A DNA stretch of 64,000 nt from Ardenticatenia bacterium (GCA_030949995.1 JAUZRY010000107.1:1-64000); one strand, 5' to 3'; positions 38,304 through 50,445 are shown, counted from the first letter of the stretch. The notes: generated from the letters alone by a model not told the origin. Program-made: numbers and translations.

Positions 38304-39371
38304 ATGGCACCCTCCGTCCAAAGGCGCACGGCACGCACCCTGCCCGACTTCACAGCCCTTGTGTTGTGGGGCATTGGTGGCCTCAGCATCGTGCTCATCC
38401 TCTACCGCATTTTCTACGTGCTCACCACTCAGGAGGAGCTGACTGCCACTATTTGGGGCTTTCAACTCGTCAACGGCCTCATCCTCGGCGGCGTCTACGC
38501 CCTAATTGCCCTCGGCTACACGCTCGTGTACGGCATTCTCTTCATGATCAACTTCGCCCACGGCGAAGTGATGATGATCGGCACATACGCCGGCTATTTT
38601 ACCCTCACCATCTTGAAGAACCGGGGATGGTTGGAATCCCAGCCGGTGCTCACGCTGCTGTTGACCTTTTTGGCCGGCATGCTGACTTCCATGGTGATGG
38701 GCATTGTGTTGGAGCGTGTGGCCTACCGTCCGCTGCGCCACGCGCCGCGCCTCGTTCCTCTCATCACCGCCATTGGCGCCTCCATTTTTCTGCAGAACGC
38801 GGCCCTGCGCATCTTCGGCTCCCGCCTGCGCGTCTACGTGAAGCCCCCGATCATCGAGGGGGGCTGGCGCCTGGGGGAGACCGGCATTTTCGTCACGCGC
38901 ACGGGCGTGCTCATCTTTGTGGCCTCCATTCTGCTCATGGTGGGGCTCTACGTGTTGGTTCAGTACACGAAGTTCGGCAAGGCCATGCGGGCCGTGGCCG
39001 AGGACAAACAGACGGCTGCCCTCATGGGCATTGACGTGGACCGCGTGATCGTGCAGACATTCATGCTGGGCTCCGTGTTGGCCGGCGCCGCGGGGGTGAT
39101 GCTCGGGTTCCACAACAGCCAGGTGAACGCCTTCATGGGCTTCATTCCCGGCATCAAGGCCTTTACAGCAGCCGTCCTAGGAGGTATCGGCAACATCCCC
39201 GGCGCCATGTTCGGCGGGTTCTTCCTCGGGCTGGCCGAGGCCTTGGGCCCCACAGCGCTCGGCATCCCGTCCCAGTACAAGGACGTGATCGCCTTCAGCT
39301 TGCTCGTGTTGGTGCTCATCTTCCGCCCGACCGGCCTCTTGGGCGAAGTGTTGGCCGAAAAGCGGGCGTGA
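38304..39371 (+). CDS. livH: Branched-chain amino acid ABC transporter permease LivH
   Basis: LivH is one of two membrane permeases of the HAAT-type importer. The 355-aa protein has a family core starting QLVNGLILGGVYALIALGYTLVYG and the conserved MINFAHGEVMMIGTY. Near the C-terminus are KAFTAAVLGGIGNIPGAM and IFRPTGLLGE. The N-terminal 40 residues add one extra membrane helix. ATG 38304 fits the leader, with GAGGAG upstream. It overlaps livM by 4 nt (GTGA). Confidence 0.93.
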   Translation: MAPSVQRRTARTLPDFTALVLWGIGGLSIVLILYRIFYVLTTQEELTATIWGFQLVNGLILGGVYALIALGYTLVYGILFMINFAHGEVMMIGTYAGYFTLTILKNRGWLESQPVLTLLLTFLAGMLTSMVMGIVLERVAYRPLRHAPRLVPLITAIGASIFLQNAALRIFGSRLRVYVKPPIIEGGWRLGETGIFVTRTGVLIFVASILLMVGLYVLVQYTKFGKAMRAVAEDKQTAALMGIDVDRVIVQTFMLGSVLAGAAGVMLGFHNSQVNAFMGFIPGIKAFTAAVLGGIGNIPGAMFGGFFLGLAEALGPTALGIPSQYKDVIAFSLLVLVLIFRPTGLLGEVLAEKRA

Positions 39372-41158
39372 GTGGGGAACCGGGAACGATGCGGACTGTG
39401 AGCACAGGTCTCCGAGTTGGTCTCCTGTTCGGCACCGTCTTGATCTTCACCGTGCTGGTCGGCTTCTTCAACGCGTTTGCCGAGGCCAAGCTGGCCGGCG
39501 TGTCCATCCCCCTCTGGATGTTGGTGCTCTTTGGCCTGTGGTGCGGGCACATCGCTGCCCGCCGCGGGGCCAGATCTGGCCAGGCGGAGTATTCCCTGGG
39601 CCCGTCGCTGGTCGCTGGCGCCGTGGGCGGGCTGACGGCCGGCTTCCTGTTGGCTGCCTTCACCAGCGTGATCGCCCGCTACAACCTGAGGGAAGCCTTC
39701 GAGAACATCGTGCCCGCCACAGTGGAGATTCTCACCCTGGGCGCCGGTGTGCCCGCCGGACTGGTATGGCACGTGGTGGGCGGCACTGTGGTGGGGAGCA
39801 TAGGCGCGCTGGCCTGGAACGCTGGCCGACGACTCCGCACTCCGGCCGGCTGGCAGGCCTCGGCCAAGGCCGGCGCCGCCCTGGCGCTCGGGCTGTACGT
39901 TGCCCTGGGAAGCCTTTCCGCCCTGTTGGCCACCCTTGCCTCCAGGGTGCCCGCCGTTGTCCCATTAGCTCAACTGCCCCTGCTGCGCCTTGTTCACCCG
40001 GATGACCTCTACCGGGTGTTGCGCCTCACCCTGATGGCCGTAGGGGCCGGAGGTGCGGCCGGCACGGTGCTCCTGATCCTCTCGCCCGATCGGGCCCGGC
40101 GCCTGGCCAGGCAAGTGCCTGTGGAGCGCATTGCCGTCCTCTCCTTCCTGCTGATGGCCATCATTTTTCCCCTCACCTTGGGCTCGTACTGGAACCAAGT
40201 GCTGACGACCATCGGCATCTTCGTGATGATGGGGTTGGGCCTCAACGTGGTGGTGGGCTTCGCCGGCCTGCTGGACTTGGGCTACGTGGCCTTCTTCGCC
40301 ATCGGCGCGTACACGTACGCCTTCCTCAACTCCCCCAAATACGGGCTCTCGGTGAACTTCTGGATCGCCCTCCCCATCGCGATGGCAGCAGCCGCCTTGG
40401 CCGGCATCCTCCTCGGCGTGCCCGTGTTGCGCATGAGGGGCGACTACCTGGCCATCGTGACCTTGGGGTTCGGAGAGATCATCCGGCTGGTCTTGAACAA
40501 CCAAGTTGAGCTCACGGGCGGCCCCCAAGGCATTCTGGAGATACGCCCACCGCAGATCTTCTCCTTCCTGATCAACTCGCCGGTGGAGTTTTACTACATG
40601 ATCCTGGTGGGCGCGGTGCTGGTGGCCTTCGTGACCGCCCGCCTGAACCACTCGCGCATTGGCCGCGCCTGGATCGCCATGCGCGAGGACGAGGACGTGG
40701 CCCGCGCCATGGGGATCAACACCGTCAACTACAAGCTGCTGGCCTTTGCCGTGGGCGCCTCCTTCGCGGGCATCGCTGGCATGATCTTCGCCGCCCGCCA
40801 GCGCAGCATCTTCCCGGCCGACTTCGGCCTGCTCGTCTCCATCGAAGCCCTCTCCCTTATTATTATCGGGGGGATGGGCTCCATCCCCGGCGTCATCGCC
40901 GGCGCCGTGGTGCTCAAAGGGCTGCCGGAGCTGCTGCGCGCCCTCCAAGAATACCGCCTGCTCCTCTACGGCGCCCTGTTGGTCATCATGATGCTCATCA
41001 GGCCGGAAGGCCTGTGGCCTTCTCGCCGGCGAGCCCGTGAAATTCACGAGCTGATGGACGAATCACAGCTCGCAGTGGAGCCCATGCCCGCCGCCCCGTC
41101 ACCGGCCGCGCCCCCTCCAAGGGGAAGTACGCCCAGAGAACCCGGAGCCGCACCATGA
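39368..41158 (+). CDS. livM: Branched-chain amino acid ABC transporter permease LivM with long N-terminal membrane extension
   Basis: The 596-aa protein is about twice the usual LivM core. Residues from about 260 on form the family domain: GLGLNVVVGFAGLLDLGYVAFFAIGAY, GDYLAIVTLGFGEIIRL, RAMGINTVNYKLLAFAVGA and IGGMGSIPG. The first 250 residues hold about six additional membrane helices without a known motif. The C-terminal tail is Pro-rich. GTG 39368 overlaps the livH stop, and the end overlaps the livG start (ATGA). Confidence 0.92.
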   Translation: MSGEPGTMRTVSTGLRVGLLFGTVLIFTVLVGFFNAFAEAKLAGVSIPLWMLVLFGLWCGHIAARRGARSGQAEYSLGPSLVAGAVGGLTAGFLLAAFTSVIARYNLREAFENIVPATVEILTLGAGVPAGLVWHVVGGTVVGSIGALAWNAGRRLRTPAGWQASAKAGAALALGLYVALGSLSALLATLASRVPAVVPLAQLPLLRLVHPDDLYRVLRLTLMAVGAGGAAGTVLLILSPDRARRLARQVPVERIAVLSFLLMAIIFPLTLGSYWNQVLTTIGIFVMMGLGLNVVVGFAGLLDLGYVAFFAIGAYTYAFLNSPKYGLSVNFWIALPIAMAAAALAGILLGVPVLRMRGDYLAIVTLGFGEIIRLVLNNQVELTGGPQGILEIRPPQIFSFLINSPVEFYYMILVGAVLVAFVTARLNHSRIGRAWIAMREDEDVARAMGINTVNYKLLAFAVGASFAGIAGMIFAARQRSIFPADFGLLVSIEALSLIIIGGMGSIPGVIAGAVVLKGLPELLRALQEYRLLLYGALLVIMMLIRPEGLWPSRRRAREIHELMDESQLAVEPMPAAPSPAAPPPRGSTPREPGAAP

Positions 41159-41958
41159 ACGACATCATTCTCGAGGCCAGAGGGGTGACCAAAAGGTTCG
41201 GCGGCCTCGTGGCCGTGAACCACGTGGACTTGATCATTGAACGTCAGTCCATTGTGGGCCTCATTGGCCCCAACGGGGCCGGCAAGACCACCTTCTTCAA
41301 CTGCCTCACCGGCCTCTACACCCCGGACGAGGGCACCATTCTCTTCGACGGCCGCTATCCCCTGGCCGGCCTCGCGCCCGACCAGATCACGGCGTTGGGC
41401 ATGAGCCGCACATTCCAAAACATTCGCCTCTTCAACAGCATGACGGCCTTGGAAAACGTCCTGGTGGGCATGCACTGCCGAACCAAAGTCAACCTCTTGG
41501 ACGCCATCTTCCACACCAGGCGTTACCACGAGGAGGAACAGGCCACCCGCAGGCGGGCCATGGAGCTGTTGGAGTACGTGGGCATTGCCCAGTACGCCGA
41601 CGAAATCGCGGCCAACTTGCCCTACGGGGACCAGCGCCGCCTGGAAATCGCCCGCGCGCTGGCCACGGAACCGAAGCTGTTGCTCCTCGACGAGCCCACC
41701 GCCGGCATGAACCCCCGGGAGACCGACCAGACCACAGAGTTGATCCGCAGGCTCTGCGATGACTTGGGGCTCAGCATTCTCTTATCGAGCATGACATGGG
41801 GGTAGTCATGGGCATCTCCGACCGCGTGAGCGTGCTGGACTACGGGAAGAAAATCGCCGAGGGCACCCCCCGAGCAAATCCAGAACGACCCTCGGGTCAT
41901 CGAGGCGTACTTGGGCGCTGAAGACATCGAAACACTCCTCCTGGAGGAGGGAGCTTGA
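41155..41958 (+). CDS. livG: Branched-chain amino acid ABC transporter ATPase LivG, two frameshifts
   Basis: Walker A is GPNGAGKTT, the Q-loop is [10 protein letters not shown], the signature is [15 protein letters not shown] (variant of LSGGQ) and Walker B is [13 protein letters not shown]. The frame breaks near 41784 (a missing base; repaired it reads [11 protein letters not shown] with the switch His) and at six Cs at 41866-41871 (five fit). Repaired length of about 267 aa is normal. The stop at 41956 is directly followed by the livF start. Confidence 0.93.
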
Positions 41959-42670
41959 ATGCCCATCCTGGAGTTGCGCAACGTCCACACCTACTATGGC
42001 CACATCCACGCCCTCAAGGGGGTCTCCATGCACGTGGACGAGGGAGAGATTGTCACCCTGATCGGCTCCAATGGGGCCGGCAAGACCACCACATTGCGCA
42101 CCATCAGCGGCTTGTTGAAGCCCCGCGTCGGCGAAGTCTGGTTCGAGGGGCAACGCATCGACCACCTCCCCCCCTCACCACATCACCGCAATGGGCATCG
42201 CCCATTGCCCGGAAGGGCGCCAGATCTTCGCCCGGCTCACCGTGCAGGAGAACCTGGAAATGGGCGCCTTCCTGCGCGCCGACCGAAATGGCGTCAAGGA
42301 AGACTTGGATCGGGTGCTGGCCCTCTTCCCCCGCCTGCGAGAACGACTCAGACAGCCGGGAGGCACGCTCTCCGGCGGCGAACAGCAGATGCTCGCCATT
42401 GGCCGTGCCCTCATGAGCCGGCCCCGCATCTTGCTGTTGGACGAGCCCAGCATGGGCTTGGCGCCCATTTTGGTCCAGCAGATCTTCCGTATCATCCGGG
42501 AGATCAACCGCCAAGGCACCACCCTGCTCCTCGTGGAGCAGAATGCCCGACTGGCCTTGGCCGTGGCCAGCCGGGGATACGTCCTGGAAACAGGCCGCAT
42601 CCGCCTCGAAGGGCCGGCTAAGGTGCTCATGGAAAGCCACGAAGTGCGGGCAGCCTATCTCGGCGGTTAA
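41959..42670 (+). CDS. livF: Branched-chain amino acid ABC transporter ATPase LivF, one frameshift
   Basis: The second ATPase of the importer. Walker A is GSNGAGKTT, the signature is LSGGEQQMLAIGRAL, Walker B is LLLDEPSMGLAP and the switch is LLVEQNARLAL. The frame breaks at seven Cs at 42168-42174 (six fit), after which it reads HHITAMGIAHCPEGRQIF. Repaired length of about 236 aa matches the family. Confidence 0.93.
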
Positions 42671-42871
42671 CCCGCCCGGGCACGTACCCCGGCGCGCAAC
42701 GCGATGATCACCAGCAGAAGTGTGGGCGGAAATGCCCTGCCTAGCCCGGTCCGCCGGCGCCTCTGTGCCCGTTTCAGGCGGAGCGGGGACGACAGCGGAA
42801 CGCACCGTCCCCTGATGAGGTGGATAGACGAGCAAGAACACACCTGGTGTTGGAGTCCAAGGGGGGTGCCC

Positions 42872-44143
42872 ATGCCATTTTTCCGACTCAGGCTCACCAT
42901 CGGGATGCTCGGGTCGGTCATGCTCCTCATCACCAGTGCCTGTGCCACCAGCGGGCTCGGGAGCCCGGTCACGCCCACGGCACCTCCTCCGGCCTCTCCC
43001 ACGTCCCCGTCACCCACGCCTGCCGGGGATTGGGGTTCCGTGGTGTTGGAACCGGGCGAGCCGATCAAGATCGGCTTTGCCGCTGCCCTCAGCGGCGACG
43101 TGGCCAACATCGGCATTAACATGCAACACAGCGTGGAATTGGCCCTGGAGGATAAGCCGGCGGTGCTCGGGCGGCCCGTGGAGCTCGTCGTCGAGGACTC
43201 CAAATGCAGTGAAGAGGATGGGCGGGCAGTAGCCCGGAAGTTCGCCAACGACCCCAAGATCGTGGGCGTGATCGGCCACATGTGTTCTGCTTCCTCCATC
43301 CCGGCCAGCAACATCTACGAGGACGCCCACCTTGTGATGATCAGTCCCTCCTCCACGGCCGTGGACTTCACCGCACGTGGCCTCAAGGTCGCCAACCGCG
43401 TGGCGTGGAACGACGCCGTCCAGGGCATTGTGGCCGCCAAGTACATCTTCGAGCAGTTAGGCGTGCGCCGTGTGGCCGTGGTACACAACGGCACCGCTTA
43501 CGGCCTGGGCTTGGCGGGCATCTTCCGCAACGCCTTTCGGCGGCTGGGCACCAATACCATCGCCTACGAGCGCATCGAGGAGGGCGGAGACAACTTCCGA
43601 CCCATGTTGAAGCGCATCGTTGACCAGGAGCCGGAGCTCATCTACTTCGGCGGATACCATGGTGAGGCCGTCAGGTTGCTCCGCCAGATGGACGAACTCG
43701 GCATGGAGGATGTGATCTTCTTCGGTGCCGACACCATCATGAGCAACCTGTTCATCGAACAGGCTAGCCCCATGGCCGAAGGGGTCTACGCCTCCTTCGC
43801 CGACCTCCCGGAGGGATCCCCAGCCTTGGAAGCCTTCCGCCGGCGGTACCGACAGAAGTACGGCATCGAGGCCACCGATATGGGCCCCTTCTACGCCCAC
43901 GCCTATGATGCCACCATGGTGTTGCTGATGGCCATCGAAAAAGCGGCCATCCAGGATGGAGAACGCCTCATCATCCCACGCCGCGCCCTGGCCGAGGCCG
44001 TGCGGGCCACGAAGAATTACCAGGGGCTCAGCGGGCTCATCTCCTGTGACGAACGGGGGGACTGTGGCTCGGCCTCGGTCGCCATTCATCAGGTGCAAAA
44101 CGGCCAATGGGTTCGCCTCTGGTCGCAGACCATAGACGAGTAG
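42872..44143 (+). CDS. livK: Branched-chain amino acid ABC transporter substrate-binding lipoprotein
   Basis: A 423-aa periplasmic-binding-type I protein. The N-terminus is a lipoprotein signal (LGSVMLLITSAC), followed by a Pro/Thr-rich spacer. The binding domain begins PIKIGFAAALSGDVANIG and has GVIGHMCSASSIPASNIYED and later TDMGPFYAHAYDATMVL, as in Leu/Ile/Val receptors. AAGGGGGG lies just before ATG 42872. It closes the liv operon. The ligand may be an amino acid or another small carboxylate. Confidence 0.92.
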   Translation: MPFFRLRLTIGMLGSVMLLITSACATSGLGSPVTPTAPPPASPTSPSPTPAGDWGSVVLEPGEPIKIGFAAALSGDVANIGINMQHSVELALEDKPAVLGRPVELVVEDSKCSEEDGRAVARKFANDPKIVGVIGHMCSASSIPASNIYEDAHLVMISPSSTAVDFTARGLKVANRVAWNDAVQGIVAAKYIFEQLGVRRVAVVHNGTAYGLGLAGIFRNAFRRLGTNTIAYERIEEGGDNFRPMLKRIVDQEPELIYFGGYHGEAVRLLRQMDELGMEDVIFFGADTIMSNLFIEQASPMAEGVYASFADLPEGSPALEAFRRRYRQKYGIEATDMGPFYAHAYDATMVLLMAIEKAAIQDGERLIIPRRALAEAVRATKNYQGLSGLISCDERGDCGSASVAIHQVQNGQWVRLWSQTIDE

Positions 44144-44262
44144 CCCCACGCCACGCTCACACCTTCCGGTTGAACGCCCTCGTGCCACTCATCACGCCCG
44201 CTCTTCCCCCATGCTGCCCCCCTGTAACACGCGCCGGAACGCTCCACCGTGAAGCCCACCTT

Positions 44263-44291
44263 TTGCCGAAGAACACATGTTCTGGTACCAT
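44263..44291 (+). promoter_or_regulatory. gyrA promoter
   Basis: TTGCCG, a 17-nt spacer and TACCAT in the 303-nt gap between livK and gyrA. The rest of the gap shows nothing recognisable. The leader would be about 150 nt. Confidence 0.5.
44271..44282 (+). promoter_or_regulatory. LexA/SOS-box-like site inside the gyrA promoter
   Basis: GAACACATGTTC fits the Gram-positive LexA pattern GAAC-N4-GTTC and lies between the -35 and -10 elements, where a repressor would block polymerase. Confidence 0.45.
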
Positions 44292-44446
44292 CACCCCCAC
44301 ATCGTGCTGGAAGCACGGCATCCGCTTGGGCACATCACTTCCCCTTGGGGGCAGCATTGGCCGCCAAGGAGGAGCAGCCCGTGTGGGCCAAGCGTGCCTG
44401 GGCACGGACAAGTTGTCCCTCTCCATGAACGCAAAAGGATGGCGCC

Positions 44447-46900
<2,454 letters not shown>

Positions 46901-47053
46901 CCTACTACCGAAGACACCATCCCGCGACGAGCAGCACGCCCTGGCCTCGTTGTCTGGCACGAGTGCTCAACCACAGCGGTTTCTTGAGGAACGGCGGCGT
47001 GAGGGGAGGCGGTGGAATAAGGAACTGTGGAGACGGCCCGGGACGTAGTGCAT

Positions 47054-47764
47054 TCAAGCCCCCAAAGGACGTTTGGCCGGACGGCCCGGGGGACGAGGAT
47101 ACTGTTGTGGGGTCGAGCGCACTTTGTGAATCACGATCACCGTGCGCGCTCCTGACAGGCCAGGCACCTGCACCGGAAGCACCTCTTCAATTCGGCCACC
47201 CAAGCGCGCGAGCGCCCGAGTGGCTACCTTCAGTTCCTCCTCCGGATCAGGGCCCTTCGGAGCCATCACGTAGCCTCCCACGCGCACGAAGGGCAGGCAG
47301 AGTTCCACGAGGACCGGGAGCTTGGCCACGGCCCGGGCCGTGGCCACGTCATACTGCTGCCGGTGATCCGGCTCGTGGGCCACCGCCTCAGCGCGCCCGT
47401 GCTGCACGCGGACGTTGGTCAATCCCAGCTCGTCCACGACGGTTTCCAGGAAGCGCACCTTCTTGCCCGTGGCCTCGACCAGCGTCACGTGCCAGGCCGG
47501 ACGGGCCACGGCCAAGGGCACGCCGGGCAAGCCGGCTCCACTGCCCACGTCAACAAGGCGCTTCGGGACGAGCCGGGCTTCTACAAGGGGCACCAGGGTG
47601 AGGGCGTCCAGCAGGTGGCGGGTGTAGATCTCCTCGGGCGAGGTGGCGGCAGTGAGGTTCATGCGGCGGTTCCAGGTCAGCAGGAGCTCCACGTAGCGCT
47701 CCAGGAGGCGACGCTGCTGGGCGGAGAGGGGCACAGGGGCTACGTCCAAGGGGTGTGTGCTCAC
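47054..47764 (-). CDS. rsmG: 16S rRNA (guanine-527-N7)-methyltransferase RsmG
   Basis: RsmG methylates G527 of 16S rRNA with SAM. At 236 aa it has normal length. The N-terminal helix pair (WNRRMNLTA and HLLDALTL), the SAM motif VDVGSGAGLPGVPLA, the motif TLVEATGKKVRFLE and ATARAVAKLPVLVE are all typical. The GTG at 47764 starts 3 nt after the stop of the FtsK-like gene, so the two are co-transcribed. Confidence 0.94.
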   Translation of the reverse strand: MSTHPLDVAPVPLSAQQRRLLERYVELLLTWNRRMNLTAATSPEEIYTRHLLDALTLVPLVEARLVPKRLVDVGSGAGLPGVPLAVARPAWHVTLVEATGKKVRFLETVVDELGLTNVRVQHGRAEAVAHEPDHRQQYDVATARAVAKLPVLVELCLPFVRVGGYVMAPKGPDPEEELKVATRALARLGGRIEEVLPVQVPGLSGARTVIVIHKVRSTPQQYPRPPGRPAKRPLGA

Positions 47765-47767
47765 CGT

Positions 47768-48886
47768 TTATCCTTCCCCGTTGAAACGCAGTTCGGGAAT
47801 TTCCGGTTCCGGGTCCCACGTGGGTGCCGTTTCCGCCCCCCGGGCGGTGGTAGAATGGGTGGCCAGCAGGGAGCGAGCATATACCACCGGCCGGCGACGA
47901 CGGTGCCAGGTGGCCAGGCGCCGTAGGAGGGCCGATCCCACCCAGGCGACCCGGACCAGGTGGACGCCTCCGGGCGTGCACAGCAGAAATTGGCCTGGCC
48001 AGCGCGGACACATTGTCTCGGGCAGGTCATCGTACTCCGTCGGCAGGGGCCCCCCGGGGTCTGGCCGGCCGCTCAGGTGGACGACACACTTGGCTATCAC
48101 GTCCGACGGCAAGAGATGGACCCGCCGGCTCACCAGGACAGTGCGCACGCCCGCGGAAGGCCCCTCGTCCAGGAGCCAGCTCAAGGCTCGTCGGCCGGCC
48201 CGCCCGGTAACGGCCAGCACATCCTCCAAGTCGTCAACGAGCACGAGCAGCCGTATCCTCCGGTCGGCAGGGCGCCACTCCGCCAGCAAGGCACTTAACG
48301 CCAGCAAGGGGTGCCTGTGGTGAAGATCCTCAGGTGGACACCAGACGTGGGGCAGCGTGCGCAGGGCTTCCACAAGGGATGGCCGCAGGCCAGGAACCAC
48401 CACGAGGCGCCACGTGCGGGGTGAGGTGGTGAGGGCGACTTGGAGCCCAATGAGGCGCAGCAGCGCCGACTTGCCGGCCCGCGCGCCTCCGCTGATGAGC
48501 ATGGGGACCAGGTGGCGTGGCATGAGGTTGACGTGAAGTGGCCGCCCTTCGATCGTCTTGCCAAGCACCACGGTGCCAGGCGGGGTGGCGATCACCTCTT
48601 CCCAGATATCGGCCAAGAAAACAGGCCGGGGCCGAGGCCCCATGCGGAGCACGACCAGGGGAGGGTGTTGGTCCAGCTCCACAAGGGGGCGTCCCACGGC
48701 GTGGGCCAACTCGTCGGCCAGCACGCGCACCTGCCACGTCTCCTCGGAACGGCGCGCGCGCACGAAGAAGGTGACTCCATCCCCATCCGCTCCAGCCCCC
48801 TCCACCACGGCCGGCACCCGGTGGCGTTTTAAAACCCGCTGAAGCTGTCGTGCTTCGGCCTCAATGGCCGGCTCTAAGGCCACCAC
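47768..48886 (-). CDS. FtsK/SpoIIIE-like ATPase without membrane domain
   Basis: A 372-aa protein with one RecA-like ATPase core. Walker A is ISGGARAGKSALL and Walker B is RLLVLVDDLEDVLA. The stretch between, and the region PGTVVLGKTIEGRPLHVNL before Walker A, follow the FtsK/SpoIIIE/EssC pattern (VLIGxTxSGKS-type). It lacks the N-terminal membrane helices and the C-terminal gamma domain of FtsK. The N-terminal 100 residues are unrecognised. It may be a plasmid- or phage-derived or secretion-type translocase. It leads an operon with rsmG. Confidence 0.65.
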   Translation of the reverse strand: MVALEPAIEAEARQLQRVLKRHRVPAVVEGAGADGDGVTFFVRARRSEETWQVRVLADELAHAVGRPLVELDQHPPLVVLRMGPRPRPVFLADIWEEVIATPPGTVVLGKTIEGRPLHVNLMPRHLVPMLISGGARAGKSALLRLIGLQVALTTSPRTWRLVVVPGLRPSLVEALRTLPHVWCPPEDLHHRHPLLALSALLAEWRPADRRIRLLVLVDDLEDVLAVTGRAGRRALSWLLDEGPSAGVRTVLVSRRVHLLPSDVIAKCVVHLSGRPDPGGPLPTEYDDLPETMCPRWPGQFLLCTPGGVHLVRVAWVGSALLRRLATWHRRRRPVVYARSLLATHSTTARGAETAPTWDPEPEIPELRFNGEG

Positions 48887-48930
48887 ACTCTCCGCACAGA
48901 CTTCCTTAACAATTGTTATTCACTATTGCT

Positions 48931-48959
48931 ATTGTAGCCTCGCTGACACCAGGCGTCAA
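48931..48959 (-). promoter_or_regulatory. Promoter of the FtsK-like-rsmG operon
   Basis: On the minus strand TTGACG, a 17-nt spacer and TACAAT. It overlaps the last codons of the upstream gene by 4 nt. Confidence 0.65.
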
Positions 48960-49498
48960 ACACGCCGCCACGTTTCGACATCGCCGGCCACACACCTCTG
49001 CCAGCCCGCTATGCCCTCGCTATAGCCGCCTGTGCAGGCAAAGTCATTCTCCCCACAACAGGGCCCGCGCTCTATGCACTCCCCTTGCCCGCAGACAACC
49101 CAGTCCCACGTGAGCACGCAGTTAACCGGCGTGGGCGTGGGCTGGCCCGCTGGGGCTGTGGGCTGGGGCTGCGCGCCGTAGGGCGTGGGCGTGGGCGCCG
49201 GCTGGCTGCTGCCCCCACCTGATCCGCTGCCGCCGGAGGAAGGCGGTGGTGGTTGTGGAGTGAGAACTCGTTGTTCCCCTGGACACCCCTGAGCACACGA
49301 GGTGTCAGGACTACACCCTATTAGCCCCTCCCATCTTCCTGATATTGGATCTAGTTCATAACAACAAGATTCATTACACCTTTCACACCTGCAACTTACT
49401 GGAAACCTGCCGTAGACGCTGTTTTTGAATAATGGATAAAAATACAGTGATAACAAAATAAATATTCCTATATTTACTACCCAAGGAAGCCTGCGCAT
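48956..49498 (-). CDS. Cys-rich exported protein with Pro/Thr linker, unrecognised
   Basis: A 180-aa protein with an N-terminal membrane helix (VVNIGIFILLSLYFYPLF), a first Cys cluster (CRCERCNESCCY), a Ser/Gly/Pro/Thr linker, and a second Cys cluster (CVLTWDWVVCGQGECIERGPCCG). The even spread of Cys on both sides of the linker suggests two small disulfide-bonded or metal-binding modules outside the cell. The first half is AT-rich, the second GC-rich. The start ATG lies only 9 nt from the -10 of its promoter. I do not recognise a family. Confidence 0.6.
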   Translation of the reverse strand: MRRLPWVVNIGIFILLSLYFYPLFKNSVYGRFPVSCRCERCNESCCYELDPISGRWEGLIGCSPDTSCAQGCPGEQRVLTPQPPPPSSGGSGSGGGSSQPAPTPTPYGAQPQPTAPAGQPTPTPVNCVLTWDWVVCGQGECIERGPCCGENDFACTGGYSEGIAGWQRCVAGDVETWRRV

Positions 49499-49507
49499 CG
49501 TATATCT

Positions 49508-49537
49508 ATTTTACACTTGTTTAGTTTTGTCTGTCAA
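49508..49537 (-). promoter_or_regulatory. Promoter giving a near-leaderless transcript
   Basis: On the minus strand TTGACA, an 18-nt spacer and TAAAAT. The start codon at 49498 is 9 nt from the -10, so the 5' leader would be only a few bases. Confidence 0.6.
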
Positions 49538-49709
49538 GCTAACATAAGAGCAAGGCGTCGCTTGGGCTTTGGCTACACCAGACACCTGATACGCAATTTA
49601 CCATTTTACACTCTAATGTTTAGGGGGCAGAATTGGGTGTTTGAAGAGGGCTTTATTGGCCATCTGCTGTTGATCTTTGATCCCAGAGGCTTGCCAGAAG
49701 CTGGCTGTA

Positions 49710-50445
49710 TCACTGGTACACAAACCCGCCCGGATACAAAGCAGGATTCCCAGCTTGCTCACCAGCACCTGGCACAGCCGGCGATACAGCAGGCAGCAGG
49801 CCTGGATAGAGCGCTCCTGCCCCTCCCAAAAGCTCGGAGCGCGCCATAAACTCCCTGAGCCTGGCTATGATATCCTCGCTTACAGCCTGAGCATAGCCTA
49901 TAATCTCAGGATCAATGGTATACCCCATTTCTCTGTAGAATTCTTTGGCAATAATAGCACCCCATATCCCATCTCTGCCCCTAAAAGGCATCATGCGGAA
50001 AAACTGCTCCTCATAGCCTTGCACAAGCTCAACATATCTAAAATTAGCTTCATTATATCCAAGCGGAATATCAGGCCGATACCCTTCGTGAAAGACGGTA
50101 TACTCCAGACTATCAACACTTTGGGTTATTAGTATATCTTCAGGTGCTATTTTGAAAAGGTTAATATGCACAAGGCTGCTGCCTTCCTCAGCGCGCTTCA
50201 GCAAAGACAAAGGTACCAGGATATTGCAAGGCAAATGCTTCTGGGTACACATCAGAGGAGACATACGCGAGGTTGATATTCTGCCCAACCCCAAAGGCTT
50301 GGTTGACCAGCCCTGTCAGCAGCCCATATTCGGGCGAGGAGTATACATTTTCAAACGCAGTTTTGAGCATATTCCACTCGTTCTGGCCCAAACGCTGCTC
50401 AGCTTCTTTGTCCACGCCTGTGAGCAGCACTGCTACATTGCTCAC
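49710..50445 (-). CDS. Unrecognised protein in AT-rich block, one frameshift
   Basis: Two adjacent frames join near 50200 into one protein of about 244 aa. The first part begins VSNVAVLLTGVDKEAEQRLGQ, has NVYSSPEYGLLTGLVNQAF and ends GTFVFAEAR. The second continues SSLVHINLFKIAPEDILI and has FHEGYRPDIPLGYNEANFRY, then a Gly/Pro/Ala-rich C-terminus. GTG 50445 lies inside an AGGAGGTGAG ribosome site, so GTG 50430 may be the real start. The AT-rich codon use differs from the surroundings. No family is recognised. Confidence 0.45.
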
